Shown one piece after another: positions 49,700-64,000 of a stretch of 64,000 bases of DNA. The position numbers and the translations under genes are program-made. The DNA is taken from contig NC_083649.1 in assembly GCF_963576545.1 (NCBI RefSeq), forward strand, positions 9,987,146 through 10,051,145. The letters are read 5' to 3'. Each line of letters opens with the position of its first letter. Within the stretch, counting starts at the first letter, position 1. Source of the stretch: Limanda limanda. Lineage: Eukaryota > Chordata > Actinopteri > Pleuronectiformes > Pleuronectidae. The notes below the pieces were generated by a model, which saw nothing but the letters and a program-made list of their open reading frames with translations, was not told the origin of the DNA and searched no databases.

Positions 49700-50110
49700 C
49701 ATCCTTGTTTTTTTAAAATAAAAAAAACAAGAGTGACGCTCTGAAGCTAATTAGGGCCCCATTATTTATTTAAAGGTAACTTGTTTATGTGAGAGCGGCA
49801 TATAAATTATCCAGCAGACGAAATGTCTTCGGGGTATTTCGTTGAGGAGAGCTTTATTATCAGCAACTGGTGAGGGCGGTTTAATGGCATCCCAATTATT
49901 TTCCTCAAGTCCCTGCTGTTGCCAGCGCCGGCCAGAAGCTGCCAGCGTGCACCTATTTAGAGAGGATTGGGAGCAGTGGGACTTTGTGACACTGATCCCC
50001 GGTGGACAGATGTGCCTTTTATTTGCACCAGGAAATGGTTTTGTAGTAAAACATGGGAGCCTGTGAGCTAATGGCTTGGTCCTTTTTCTTTGTAATGCAG
50101 CTCCCGGAGC
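49700..50110. promoter_or_regulatory. Complex non-coding block with homeodomain motif
   Basis: One of the stronger enhancer-like blocks. It has TAATTAG at 49748-49754, then a GC-balanced, CpG-bearing, repeat-free stretch through GCCAGCGCCGGCCAGAAGC (49921-49939) and CCCCGGTGG near 49998. A 74-codon plus-strand frame (49842-50066) runs through it without any domain. Conservation is not testable here. Confidence 0.28.
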
Positions 50111-51198
50111 TCACACTACTCAGACAGAACCTTGAGGTAAACCTTAAAATCGTCGCTTTCTTCCTTTGATTTCATTGACAGTCATTTCAGCCTAATAAAA
50201 GCTTATTATTAAGTGGATACTTTAAATGTCCATCACGACTCAAGATACACTTGCACATTTCTGGGAAATAATGAGGTTTCCATGTGTCACAGCAGCATCG
50301 CACTTGAATGTATTATCTCTCTCAAAGAACATTATCATTCTCAATTTCTCTAAACTTGTCAACTTGCTCAGCAGCTGACCTTGTGAGGAATATAGCTAAA
50401 TGCTCTTAAAGAGAGCGCGGCACTCAGAAGCAGAAGCACTCCACATCTGCAGCAGACAAATAAACTTTTAACTGTTGCTGTAATAACTGGCTTCATTTCA
50501 GCAGTGATGCATTTTTAGAGTCAGGGTGTTTTCATACCTTAAAGTCTGAACCGTGGTCCGATCTCAGGTTCATATGTTTGTTACATTGTTTACATTTGAT
50601 CCAATTATATTTGTTTTCTCATTGCAATTTAGAACTTTTGTTTGTAGGCTGCATGTAACTATATGCTCTCCATTGGTTTGTGTGTCTGACTTTTGAATGC
50701 AGGTAGTAGCATTTACATTAGAGTGGAGGAAACTACTAGCATCAACTACTTCAGGCACTCAACACTAATTCCAATGCACGGAATCAACGCCCTTGTTGTC
50801 GGGGCAACTCAGTTACAAACATGGCTTCCGCTTCTTATTGTTTAATGCTCAGTGTTTTCACACTGCAATCATGGAGATCGGTGTGAAAGTGCTCTTAATG
50901 CCCAAGATTCATCAAAAGCGTTTTGATTTGATCGTGTCTTGGTCTCAATTTGTTCACTGAAGTGTGTGTTTGTGTCATATCACTGAACTGCTGCTGCAGT
51001 CACAGCCTCAGTGGCAGATGCACACCCGCTCTTGACATTGTTTAGCTGCTTTTGGAGTGATTAAAGATGACGTGCATCAAATTTCCCTGCATCTTCTCTC
51101 AGATCGGAAACGTTTCCGTTTGTCGTGGGTGACTGAACAACTTTCCCTCGGCTTTTCATCTCCATCCACCTCTCTCCTGGAGTCACCTGGCTCTGTGT
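50111..51198. other. Gene-free unique DNA
   Basis: AT-rich sequence. The segment at about 50523-50940 begins with 'GTGTTTTCATACC' and contains 'GTGTTTTCACAC' near 50852-50863. That is reminiscent of a dispersed fish repeat, but the match is too weak to call. Confidence 0.5.
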
Positions 51199-51218
51199 TC
51201 TCTCTCTCTCTCTCTCTC
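51199..51218. repeat. (TC)10 microsatellite
   Basis: Ten perfect TC units in a wider CT-rich context (51110-51260). Confidence 0.93.
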
Positions 51219-51279
51219 ATGGCCACCTGCTCTGTCAGAAATTCCCTCCTTCTCTCCAATTCTTTTCATTTCATCTGAA

Positions 51280-51480
51280 GACTTCTGAGGTCCTCCTGCA
51301 TCTGCCTCGGAGCAGAATAAATTGCACACATGCACTGCAATGTAATTATTCGGCCTCGTAGCAATATTATTTGATGCGGTGAATACATTTCTTAGCGACC
51401 GCAATATCACGTGCTCCCCTTTTGAAGATGACATGCTTGATGAATGCATTGGAATGTCACGCTGTGTTTATATTGGGCGA
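51280..51480. promoter_or_regulatory. Complex non-coding block (possible conserved element)
   Basis: Repeat-free, with GTAATTATTCGG (51341-51352) and GATGAATGCATTGGAATG near 51438-51455, plus a few CpGs (TTAGCGACCGC). An 89-codon frame overlaps it without any domain. Inference only. Confidence 0.2.
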
Positions 51481-52339
51481 TTATTTATTTTTGTTCACTA
51501 CCTCCCATCTACTGTAGTTACTGTATTATTATGTATTTTTCCTTCTCTCCTTCTGAGAATCCATCCTGTGGGCGGCCTCATCAATTTTGAATTCACTGAA
51601 CTACTGTTGGTATGTAAACAAAAACACATTAGCCACCATGACAGCTAGAACACAAGGCACAAGAGATAGATTAATCAACCATGTATGTAGCATTGCCAAG
51701 GTGGCAAGTTCCCAGCGCTGTGTGAAAATCACAAAATACAGACAATTACCCTTAAACACTGATTCATCACAGAGCAAATCTAGTGGCCATCCCCACAAAC
51801 ACCACTGACAATTACAGAGATAGATCGCTTTTAATAGGTTTTTCATCAGATTGAATTGATGCTATAGTCGGGCTTGGTGCCAGTGGTGTTTTCCACCAGA
51901 GAGCGCAGCCGAGTGTGTTACAGAGAGAGAAATGAATAAAACAACATCAATGAGCACCAGCCGAGGTCAGGTCTCTTCAATATCACGGCTAATTTTCCTA
52001 ACTGGGCAAGTATCACAACTTTTAATTTATGTTGAAAGGGGCTTAAATGTTGTTACTTACATGGCAGTTTTTTTTGCATGCAGAGCTGCATTTTTTGACT
52101 CTCTTGTTTTCAACAAAAAAAAAATCATGAGTCAAGCTTTTAGCTTGTGCTGTTCTGGCTTGTTGACAAACGGAGAACATTTGCTCAGCTTTTTGTCCTT
52201 GACAATCTCTGTCTCATAAAACTGATTTAAAATGATGTTTTAGGGATGATAACTAACTCTAATGCAATAATATGCACAGACACAGCCTGACAAATGACAA
52301 ATCAAAGTAAAAACCAACATCATAAGTCTTACTCATGTG
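51481..52339. other. Gene-free unique DNA
   Basis: AT-rich unique sequence with an A-run at about 52116-52124. Nothing recognisable until the Tc1-like fragment. Confidence 0.5.
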
Positions 52340-52465
52340 TTTGGCTGCTTCTTGCTGCCAGAACAGCTTCAGTCAAACTTGGCATTGATTCTCTGGACCT
52401 CTTCTGAAGGGATGAACCCTAATCTCAGAACAGATCCTCTCTCATTTGGTGTTTTGATGATTTGT
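52340..52465 (-). pseudogene. Relic of Tc1/mariner-like transposase C-terminus
   Basis: Read on the minus strand, the frame gives SSKHQMREDLF, then stop codons, and further on a KRSRESMP...TEAVLA stretch. These fit the C-terminal end of Tc1-like transposases (SSKHQMRE..., ...SMPxxIEAVLAA). The fragment has in-frame stops and no catalytic region, so it is dead. Family recognition is from memory of the Tc1 C-terminal pattern. Terminal repeats were not located. Confidence 0.65.
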
Positions 52466-52939
52466 ACTGTATGTCACTCATGTTCCGATGAGATGCTGTG
52501 CATTATGGAAAAGCTCCACATGACAAAGTGAATGAAATGAAAGCAATACACATGTTCACATCAATACATTCATGAATGGTTTTTAATAATGTAGTGACAA
52601 TGCTGCCGTTTTATAAGGAACATACATACCACTGTCACTAGCATCTGGACTGTGGCCTATTTTTCAAACTATGATTAGCTCCATGTAGAAGTAAGACTCT
52701 AAGGTATTCTTTAAATGATCATATCAGTCAACTGCAAAAGACACAATAATCAAATTTGTATTGACTAATTGTACATCCAGTGTAAAAAAAAGTGCACCTA
52801 TCATTCAATACTATTTAATTAAGGATTCTTGATTGGAGTCAAAGTTTTATATAATTCCTTTGTCTCAAGAAAACAGACACACTTAATGTCTTTCAAAGGT
52901 ATAAGAAAACAACATTGCAACAACAGGCAAATCCTACAT
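52466..52939. other. AT-rich DNA between two transposon relics
   Basis: Contains an A-run at 52785-52792 and AT-rich unique or decayed transposon sequence. No gene. Confidence 0.5.
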
Positions 52940-53160
52940 GTGTTGATAGCACATTCTGTGCTATCAGAATGGTGGAGGAAAGGGCACGTAGGAAAATAGT
53001 TGAGGGGTTCAACCTACAGTGAGATAATGACCCAAAGCTTTAGAAGAACCAGACACAGGCATTAAATGATGGAGCAGCAGAACACTCTCCTGACCTAAAC
53101 CATGTGGAGCTGGTTTAGGATGAACAGGGCAAAATAAACAGAAAACATAGTTTGGACGAA
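52940..53160 (+). pseudogene. Relic of a second Tc1/mariner-like transposase, plus strand
   Basis: A single frame carries DNDPK (53023-53037) and, 63 bases on, SPDLNHVELV followed by a stop and then DE (53086-53124). These are the second and third catalytic blocks of Tc1-like DDE transposases, where the stop replaces the usual Trp of VWDE. The two acidic residues are about 28 residues apart, fewer than in a typical DD34E enzyme, implying an in-frame deletion. At least two in-frame stops show it is dead. A 10-bp hairpin (TGATAGCACA/TGTGCTATCA, 52944-52966) lies just upstream. Confidence 0.75.
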
Positions 53161-55401
53161 CTTTCCGTGCAATGTTTCATTTTAGTCTTAGAGAGAACAT
53201 CAGCAGTGTGTTCGACGGCTGAATGAGTGAAACATATTTTAGTGCTCTTAATCAGCTCAAAAATGCTTCACTCAGAACAAGACCAACATGCACATTGCAA
53301 CTGGACTCTCTTGAGACTGATGGAGCTGAGTTATAGTGCCAGACATTTCTCTAATAGAAACACAGCAATGAGCTCAGGCTGACTCATGTGTAAATCAAGC
53401 TGAGTCACTGTGAGGTCTGGTTAACCACCTCTGTCTCAGGTATTATTGAATGTGGAGAGTGATAGCGACTGCCACAGCAACACATGCAACACCTCCGCTC
53501 CCTTTCCTCCTGTATAGTCTCAGTGGGACAAATACTTTCCTCACAATGTGACAGAACGACCTTGGCAACCCAGGTCTGTGTTAAATCATATCGATCCTCC
53601 AACACAAAGCACAAACTCTGTCAGGAACATTCTGTAACTTCTGCCGGACCATGGATTCAGCAAAATATAGAAATGAAGAGAAGAGAAGCGAAGATAAGAG
53701 AAGAGGTCTAAATGAAATAAGTAACACAACCCAGCGGCTTCAGACACCACTACATCCATTCCTTAATACTGAGCTGTCAGACCAAACATAATGGCTGTCA
53801 TATTAAGGACAGATCAATCAATCACAGTCTACCCCCGCCCCTCTGCTGCATCCAGAACCTAAGTATAGTTGACTTGTGCCACACAGACCTGACAGATTGT
53901 GTGGCAGTGAAGAAAAGATGAGCAGACATGGCAGAGAGGCCAATAATCGCACAGGGTGACGTCTGAGTCTTGGTGGTTGTTCTCTTAATCGCTTAAATAA
54001 TTTCCTACAGGGAAACACACACACACTCTCACTTTTGGAAGTGACGAAAGAAAGAGCAGCAAACACCACTGAAGGATTTTGGGAGGCGGGGGTGGGGCAG
54101 GGGGGGAGATTCCGTTCCTGTTCCCTGTCAGGTTGCAAGAGGAAGCAGAGGAGAGGAAGCGAGACAGCGTGATTGAGCTGCTGTGACACCCCCAAGGTCA
54201 GATTGCTATGATGGCAGCGTTCCGAGAGTGACGGAGATTCCTCACATCTAAAGTGACGTCTAACTATCTGCTGCATGCCCGGCTGGGTTTGGAGCGTCGG
54301 AGCTGAGCCCGAGACGGCCGGGAAATTAGTTTCCACGTAACTTAAAGTGTTGGAAACAGGGTAAGAAAACCAGGATGGAGGATTGAGACAAACAGCTGTG
54401 AAAATGGAAACATGTCCTCCCCCACAGATAATGCATGTTTCTCAGGAGGGTGTGATGCCATGTCTCACCTTTCAGTTCAGTGTTACTGACGTTGTTGTGA
54501 ACACAAGTTGTCATGTTTAAACATGTGAAACTTTTAATTACACCACCCACATCCAATGCTCTAATCAGTAAGTGTTAATTGTTACCGTATATGTTTAGTC
54601 TACAGTGGTTTTGCAGATGCAACAGCAAAACTAGAAATAAATAAATAATCTTATAAAATGCCCTCAAGTTATTCTTGAGATTTTGTGTTCATAAGATAAA
54701 ACTGCAATTTGTGAAATCCCAGTCCAACTGAACATTTGAATCAGATTTAATTAAATTCCCTGAAGAAGCTCTTGAGATGTCATGTTTATAAAAATGGTTT
54801 AACCTGAAAACATGGCTTCAGCTGCAGCTGTCGGGGGCGTGGAGGTTTAATACCACTGAACTACTTGACTTAACTGTTTCTTTGGTGGGTTCAATCCATA
54901 AAAACCCATTGAGGACTGCACCTGCACGTCTTCTGATATTAATCAAAGGGTTGTCCTTGAGCCTAAAACATATACACTTAGCCTCCATAGGGAGTCCCGC
55001 TATGCTCCATGTCCACCTTGAAAGGTTGAGCACTTTAAACAAGGGGATTTAATCACTAAAAGAGCAGCAACACAACGATGCCACAACCCTTTAGAGAGAA
55101 ATCTGAGCTGAAGCACTATGCATTTACAAATACCAGCTTTTAGGCATTGACACTGGTTAAACAATCAAATCCCAACTTGTAATGTGGCATAAAACACATT
55201 TTACAATTTGACCCCATTTAGAGATGTAATGTAGGTTGACCAGTTTCCTGTGTTGCACGACCTGCAATCTCCAATAACACTTCACAGGCATCAGCCATCG
55301 AATAAGAAGCAATAGATCCTGTTTGAGATGAATGGATATAGGAAGAGAAGGCCTGTTCATTCTGTGGATGACCTTTAAGGTTTTCTATTTCAAGTACTTA
55401 C
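53161..55401. other. Gene-free DNA
   Basis: May begin with more decayed Tc1 sequence to about 53300. The 172-codon minus-strand frame at 53818-54336 has no recognisable domain, and part of it covers a G-rich/C-rich low-complexity patch (54080-54110). No gene is called. Confidence 0.5.
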
Positions 55402-55473
55402 CCGTCGGCCTGTTTCTGAGGGACCGGCACCGCAGTGGCCTCCAGGACCGGGCGCATGCATTCAAGGTCAGAT
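55402..55473 (-). CDS. Candidate minus-strand coding exon (unidentified gene)
   Basis: On the minus strand this GC-rich 72-nt segment ends ...GCCGACGG followed by GTAAGTACT, a near-perfect donor, and is preceded by ...CTGGTTTAG. The frame A|TCT GAC CTT ... GAC GG is open and reads SDLECMRPVLEATAVPVPQK and on, with coding-like codon choice. Length 72 and phase 2-2 are symmetrical. It joins in frame to the shorter version of the candidate at 18757-18818. The acceptor pyrimidine tract is weak and I do not recognise the protein. Confidence 0.22.
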
Positions 55474-56559
55474 CTAAACCAGTCTCCACAGATACACAAA
55501 CAAGACTGGATAAACTATTTCATGAGCTGAGGAAAATAAAGATATTGAATGTAGAGTTAGAAATGCAGCACTGAAGATACCATCCTCTCTGGCACTTGCA
55601 AAATGTACTTAAGGTTTTTGTCTTAAATTGAATAATTGAATCACAGATAATATTATTTCATTTAGTTTTAAAAGGTAAGCTCTTAAAGTCTCAAGAAGAG
55701 ATAGAATAACAACGAGTCTATTTTTTTAATCCCAGAACAAATATGAATCAGCTGCGGCTCTGAGCTTTTAAAGACGGTACCAGCTGTGTGTGAGGTCAGG
55801 TGTGATCTGAAATTTGATAAATCCACAGATCCGATCCAGATGTTGCATACTGTACAGTTCACTGCATCTAAGATGGCACGGAGAACAGCATTCGTTAACG
55901 ATCTATAACAATGAGACATAGTTTATGTCCACAAGTCGTAGCTCATGTCCGTGCCAAGAGCAAGTGCTGCCATCCCATTCCTCCTAAATCACCTCGGAAG
56001 GAAGTGGTGAGCAAAGATCCACAACTTATTCATGCTCGCAGCGGTTGAGATGGCCATCGAATGAAGTGGCCATATGTGTGGGTCAGCTCTTTATGAAATC
56101 CTCGTGTTGACAGAGCCTGGCAGGGGAGGATTTATCCGTGAAAACAGATGGGCAGGAAAAGGAGGAGGGAGCCATCAAGCTGAGAAAGCCCTGCTGAGCG
56201 TCTCCTTATGGTAGAATGAATTACAGACGTCTGGCGAAGCCTGATGTCAGAATGCAGCACATTATCCCTGATTGATCATTCTTATATTGACTAGACTGAA
56301 TTAAATATAAATGCTAAGACAAAGTAATAATCATGTAACTCAGACACACACGGGGGAGAGGTGAATGAAGCATTTTAAAAACTTGAAAAAGGAGGATCGA
56401 CTTCCACCTTCCTTTTAGCAAAATAACGGAAATGATAATGAAGAAACTGTGAAACAACAATCGTCTTGTCTCCTGTCATTGATTGTTCTGTATGCACCGG
56501 CACCTTCCACAGCTGAAGAGGCCTGTGAGCTGTGCAAATAAGAAATTGTTCACATCTCA
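55474..56559. other. Gene-free unique DNA
   Basis: Unique sequence with a T-run at about 55721-55727. Nothing recognisable as gene or transposon. Confidence 0.5.
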
Positions 56560-57170
56560 ACAGCTTCCTTTATGTGGTGACAACAACAAAACCAACAGTA
56601 CACATAAGCGAGCACACTGTAATTAGCACATCTCCTTTGTTTTCTGTAGTATAATGCGTGTCTATCCATAATAATTAAATGAACAACCATAAAGCTGAGT
56701 AGAATTGCAGCAGCAAATCACAAATTAATGAGCATAACAGACTGAGATGGCAATTATGTGTTGCCTTATTGATCTTTCCATTGTTTTCTCGCTCAGTTTT
56801 TATCATAAGGTATTCATTTTTTTAATAGAAACATACTCACGTTATCCTCCAGCTGTTTGAAGCCCCGTAATAACACTTTAAAGATGATTTAAGTTTTAAC
56901 AGACCAATAAGATAACTCAGTGGATTTTTTGTCATTCCAGTAATATAATTTTATTCTAGGTAATTTACAGTGATTTGACTTTATGTTGAGTATGCGGAAT
57001 TTAATATGTAATAGTTGTATTTTTTTAATGGTACGGCTCGGTGATTTACGGCTATAAAGAGAACAAAAATAATTAACCACCACCAGTCAGCAGCAGCCCC
57101 CCCGCTGTGGTAATTATCATGTTAAGGATTTCTGTGTCACCGTCCCAATCTGACACCACAACAGATCAGA
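56560..57170. promoter_or_regulatory. AT-rich complex block with homeodomain motifs
   Basis: TAATTAG at 56620-56626, AATTAATGAGC near 56722-56732 and further TAATTA-type words (TAATTATC at 57111-57118) occur across about 600 bp without a repeat. The texture is enhancer-like. No coding potential is seen; conservation is not testable here. Confidence 0.22.
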
Positions 57171-58455
57171 TATGCATAAGAAAAATGCGCGCTATATTTT
57201 ACCGAGTAAATAGCTATTCTACAAGAATTTATATTATTTGTCAAAAAATAATGAGCACATAAGGTTAAGGATTGTTCTAATGATTAAAAAGCAATGTGTG
57301 CTCCAGCTGATATCTCAGAGAGGCACTTCAGCTCTGGAGCAGGTGGTTACGACTGTACGACTGCAAATAATGATTATTGCCTTCGGTCTACAAAACAAAT
57401 AATTTTCTGTCATTCAACAAATCGACCATTTCGACTCAACACCGCAGCTCTTCAGTATTCAAGACCTGACCCAGGACCTGTTGTCGCTGCCACAGGTCCC
57501 AGGTGTGTGTGGTCGATATTTCTGATACCCGTCTGGATCCCAGCCGACCTGGAATCAGGCGTTATAATCATTGCTTTCAGAGAAAACTGTGGCGGTTTTG
57601 GAGTTGAGATGCAGAGTGTGACCTGCGACGTGCAGGAAACGTGACATATTCAGCCTCTGTTCACGATGTCTACTTGGTTGTTTAGTGGCCCATTTTGCTC
57701 ATTTTATGGATCGAGTTGCTGTTTATTCGAAAATATAGAAATAGGGTCTTCTCAGATTGAATGCAATATTTTGGAAATATCGTGACCTCTCACCTTGACC
57801 CCTTTGCACCTCACTTATACACCTACCTGCGTTTATGAATGAGCCCTTGAAAAATGCGAATGGTTTAGTTCGGACCCCGCTTAAAATGCAAATAAAATAT
57901 CTTTAAAAATGACCTAATTCCTATTAGATGAGCATGTTCCAGAGTATTGTGCATGCTGCCCTACTGCCATCTCTTTCTGGGACGATTGATGGAACCAAGC
58001 TATTGTCAATGAAGTTTGTTTTCGCTGCGTTTCTTTCCTGTTGTGACAAGGCAAATCGTTTTGCAGCCGAAATGGTCTGATCCCCCATGTCGAAAGTTTC
58101 TGGCCTGACTAAGCAAAACCGTGTTGCCGTTCAGTCAGGGTTAGCTGCACGGTTAAATGATAAATAGTAGCCAGTGTGCCACAGCATATTAGCACGGAAG
58201 ACTTATGTGTTCAAAGTGAAAAGGCTGTCCACTCCTCCAGGGATAAACAAGGAGGAAACGCTGCTCTGGCATTTTCAGAACACTGTTGGATAATTTAGTG
58301 ACCTGTTTGTGAATTATTTCCAGCTCTCTGGGTTTTAAATCACACCTTTTGTAGTTTTCAATACATGACGACAACATGATACAGAGATTATGAATAGTCA
58401 CAGAGAAAATGTTTGACTATGGATATGAATAACTGACATTTCATGAGGATAATAT

Positions 58456-58456
<1 letters not shown>
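57171..58456. other. Gene-free unique DNA
   Basis: A 116-codon plus-strand frame (57294-57644) lies in GC-balanced sequence but has no recognisable domain. Sequence at about 58010-58160 is repeat-free and CpG-bearing. No gene is supported. Confidence 0.5.

Positions 58457-58496
<40 letters not shown>
58457..58496. repeat. (CA)20 microsatellite
   Basis: Twenty perfect CA units, uninterrupted. Confidence 0.97.
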
Positions 58497-58497
<1 letters not shown>

Positions 58498-59739
58498 GTG
58501 AGTTTATGCAACTACATGGACTTATTGTTATTGGATTACCGCACTACACAGCTTCCTTTGTACCCATTAAATCAAAAGCCTTGTAAGGTGAACCAAAAAT
58601 CCTGTTACTGTTCGCATGCTATATTATGTTTCATTCATTATATTTTGTATACGACAGCACAAGAGCGTGTGTAAATCCCATACGTTGTTGCTGTCTGCTC
58701 GCCTTCACTTTATGTCGCTGAAAATGAAAATCATTTATTCAATAATAACCCACTTTAGCAGGCTGTTTCCCCGCTGCAAGCGCAACCTGCTTCCCTCAGC
58801 TTAAATGGCAGCCCAATTATGAATGGTAGATGGGTACCTAACCGCAAGAATTACCTCTCACTGGGCCCACCAGGAGAAAAAAAAGACAGAAGAAACAGGA
58901 CAGGATAACAGAGACAGGACCAGTAGACCACTTATCTTGTCTTTATGCTGATCTGCTGACAAATAATAGATAGTGCTGTGAATGCTTTCACCCCTGAGAT
59001 CAGAGGTTGTTTCCCGAAATCTTTTGTCAGCTTCTCTTCCAAGTCTCCTTGCTGGCTTTAGGCAGAACGAGACACAATACTACTGTAAAGCAGTGGCTTG
59101 ACAGAATCATTTTTTCTTCGAGCTATTGGAAATACAAATGATCGGCTTGGGCTGATTACTGATTGTCTGTTGCTCTGTAAAAGTCCATAATCCTTATATC
59201 TAACCACAGGCTGTGTATAAAGATACCAACTTGGGTCAAACTAAAAAGTACAAGCCAAGCATTTGCCAATGCAAGACAGAAAACAACAACGATTTCAAAC
59301 TAATGAGCTCAAAGCTAAGATTTTAGCATTGGGTTCATTTATTTCGCCATGCATTTGAGCTGTTAAATCCCATTCACTTATGTTAGGAATTATGGGAGAA
59401 GGCAAAAAAATACTTTTTCTGCAGAGCACCATGGGAGACATATAACAGGAACTTTCTCACAGTTAGCTGTAACTTTGTACCTCCTCTTCTGACTTTCACT
59501 GCTCCCTGCAGGCGCAGATCCTAAGCACACCGAGCTGTGTAGCCCAATTTGTACCCAGGCCCGAGACCCTGTGAGACTCCCGAATCGAGAAGTGACTCAG
59601 CATGGCACTGCAAGATTAATCACGGTTTAGAATAAAAGCAAGAAGAGTCGATACCTTCTCTTTCACCGGAGGCCAATCAGAAGTGCAGGAGGCTGCAAAG
59701 TGACACACACACACACATGCACACATACCAATACACACA
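58497..59739. other. Gene-free unique DNA
   Basis: AT-rich unique sequence with a short CA patch at about 59703-59717. No gene. Confidence 0.55.
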
Positions 59740-60100
59740 CTGCAATACCCCCGTCATCTGTAATCTAATCTCAGCCCCGGCATGCTAATACATCACAATT
59801 ACCCAGTCAGTCTGGGTGGTGCCATTAGAAATACATTGTCGACATTAGCACTGAGAGTTTGTGTGTGTGTGTTTGTGCGTCTGTGTGTAAGTGCACGCCC
59901 TTGTAAGTGCGGATGTCTGTTTGAGAGCTGAGGTGCTCTCAATCTCTCTGCAGACTGCTTCATTTTCAATTAGGTTTTCCTTACATCACCGGGATTGCCG
60001 TGTGTATGCTAAGTCAATAATGGCCCATATCACTTGTCTGGGGTGCAGAAACGCATTAGTGGCATTTAGGTTGTTAGCACCTTTATTAGAAGGAGATTGG
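59740..60100. promoter_or_regulatory. Complex block interrupted by a GT-rich patch
   Basis: Two repeat-free parts (about 59745-59855 and 59930-60100) flank a GT-rich patch (59859-59890). They contain CACAATTACC (59792-59801) and TCAATTAGG (59966-59974). The second part stops directly at the GA microsatellite. A regulatory role is inferred only. Confidence 0.2.
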
Positions 60101-60106
60101 GACGCC

Positions 60107-60864
<758 letters not shown>

Positions 60865-60909
60865 CGGGGCAAGACAGTTCTGATTCATGAGCCCTCTGAC
60901 AAGCAAACA
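60865..60909 (-). other. Candidate 45-nt minus-strand exon with good splice signals
   Basis: On the minus strand a branch-like GCTAATTAA and T-rich tract lead to GTTTTTGCAG. Then come 45 nt ending ...CTTGCCCCG, followed by a strong donor GTAAGTCC. Two of three frames are open. The phase 1-1 frame reads FACQRAHESELSCP, with a C-x9-C spacing superficially like galactose-binding-lectin segments but one residue too long. It may be a micro-exon or chance. Confidence 0.15.
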
Positions 60910-63548
<2,639 letters not shown>

Positions 63549-63574
63549 GGGGGGCGGGGGGTATGTGCATTGTA

Positions 63575-63684
63575 CTGCCCACATAGCCTTGGAATTATAT
63601 TTTTTGAATGACATTTACATTGATCATTTATTCATTGCAAATGTCCCAATTGTGGGACTAATAAAGGATTATCTTATCTTATTA
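63575..63684 (+). mobile_element. 3' tail of a second non-LTR retrotransposon
   Basis: GTCCCA/TGGGAC (63643-63648 and 63653-63658) forms a 6-bp hairpin with a 4-base loop. AATAAAG (63660-63666) and a (TTATC)n tail follow (63669-63684). The order hairpin, AATAAAG, ATC-containing microsatellite is the same as at 36541-36588. From memory, 'ATTGTGGGACTAATAAAGGATTATCTTATC' is a widespread fish LINE end. No reverse transcriptase remains. Confidence 0.72.
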
Positions 63685-64000
63685 GAATATAAACTGGTTG
63701 ATGATAATGAATGTGTAAAATCAGTAGAAATACCAGAACAAGATGTTTACTTCACCTCTCTCTTACCTCAGCGTCACCTTAACATGCCTCTCCCTTTGTC
63801 TTTCCTCATCCTGTCTCGCATGTTCTGTCCCCCCCCCCCCTCCCTCCCCCCTATGCCTCACCCTGTCTTGTCTCGACTTCTCTTGTCCCACCTAGTTATA
63901 TCTTTCCCTTCCTTTGGTTTCATTTGATTGTACAGCTCTTTGCCTGCAGCCTCCGAACATCAGCTCTAATTTGGCTGTATGTGGAAAATGGCACAACTTA
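63685..64000. other. Pyrimidine-rich gene-free end of window
   Basis: Strongly C/T-biased from about 63750 to 63910, with C-runs at about 63829-63852. A 120-codon plus-strand frame (63565-63927) runs from the LINE tail into this tract and is not considered a gene. Confidence 0.55.

Noticed and set aside
50523..50940. Possible MITE with GTGTTTTCA(T/C)AC-like ends
   Set aside because: The two words face the same way rather than inverted and no target duplication was found; evidence too thin.
53818..54336. 172-codon minus-strand open frame
   Set aside because: No domain, signal or codon periodicity that I can see. It includes low-complexity G/C-rich sequence, and frames this long are expected by chance in 64 kb.
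60865..60909. Assignment of the FACQRAHESELSCP frame to a latrophilin/rhamnose-lectin domain
   Set aside because: The cysteine spacing is one residue longer than in those domains and surrounding conserved residues are missing; similarity judged coincidental.

Overview
This window reads as nuclear DNA of a teleost (ray-finned) fish. It is AT-rich and full of long uninterrupted CA/GT and GA/CT microsatellites. It also carries repeat families typical of fish: hAT and Tc1/mariner DNA-transposon relics, a TTAA-bounded MITE starting 'TTAAAGGGATAGTTC', and non-LTR retrotransposon tails of the form hairpin + AATAAAG + (TATC)n or (TTATC)n. No bacterial, viral or organellar gene organisation is visible.

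No complete protein-coding gene can be supported. The longest open frame is only about 198 codons, it is overlapped by frames on the other strand, and no translated segment resembles a protein I recognise apart from two broken Tc1-like transposase fragments. The window is best read as an intergenic 'desert' or as the inside of very large introns. Four short minus-strand segments have exon-like features: 60865-60909, 55402-55473, 44041-44094 and 18757-18818/18847. The first, second and fourth are open in a codon-like frame with good splice signals. The 55402-55473 and 18757-18818 segments are even phase-compatible. They are offered as low-confidence hypotheses, because chance exon-like decoys are expected in 64 kb.

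Layout. 1-14 kb: low-repeat unique DNA with several complex blocks rich in homeodomain/POU-type motifs (possible conserved non-coding elements), plus one suspected interspersed repeat near 11.1-11.6 kb. 14-18.6 kb: microsatellites, polypurine tracts and two more complex blocks. 18.7-20.1 kb: exon candidate, then a long copy of an interspersed repeat that recurs at 36.6 kb. 22-26 kb: polypurine/G-run, suspected repeat, TTAA MITE and a 139-bp GA tract. 27.0-28.1 kb: a CpG-rich block with three tandem 16-bp units, each containing TGACGTC. 32.0-33.7 kb: a 1705-bp hAT element with a perfect 8-bp target duplication and degraded hAT-like ends inside it. 36.4-36.7 kb: LINE tail, repeat copy and a perfect 16-bp hairpin. 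37-52 kb: mostly unique DNA with complex blocks. 52.3-53.2 kb: two Tc1-like relics in opposite orientation. 53-64 kb: unique DNA, three long dinucleotide tracts and a second LINE tail at 63.64 kb.

There is no set of genes here that work together. The plausible functional content is regulatory DNA plus transposon fossils. No novel multi-gene system was found.
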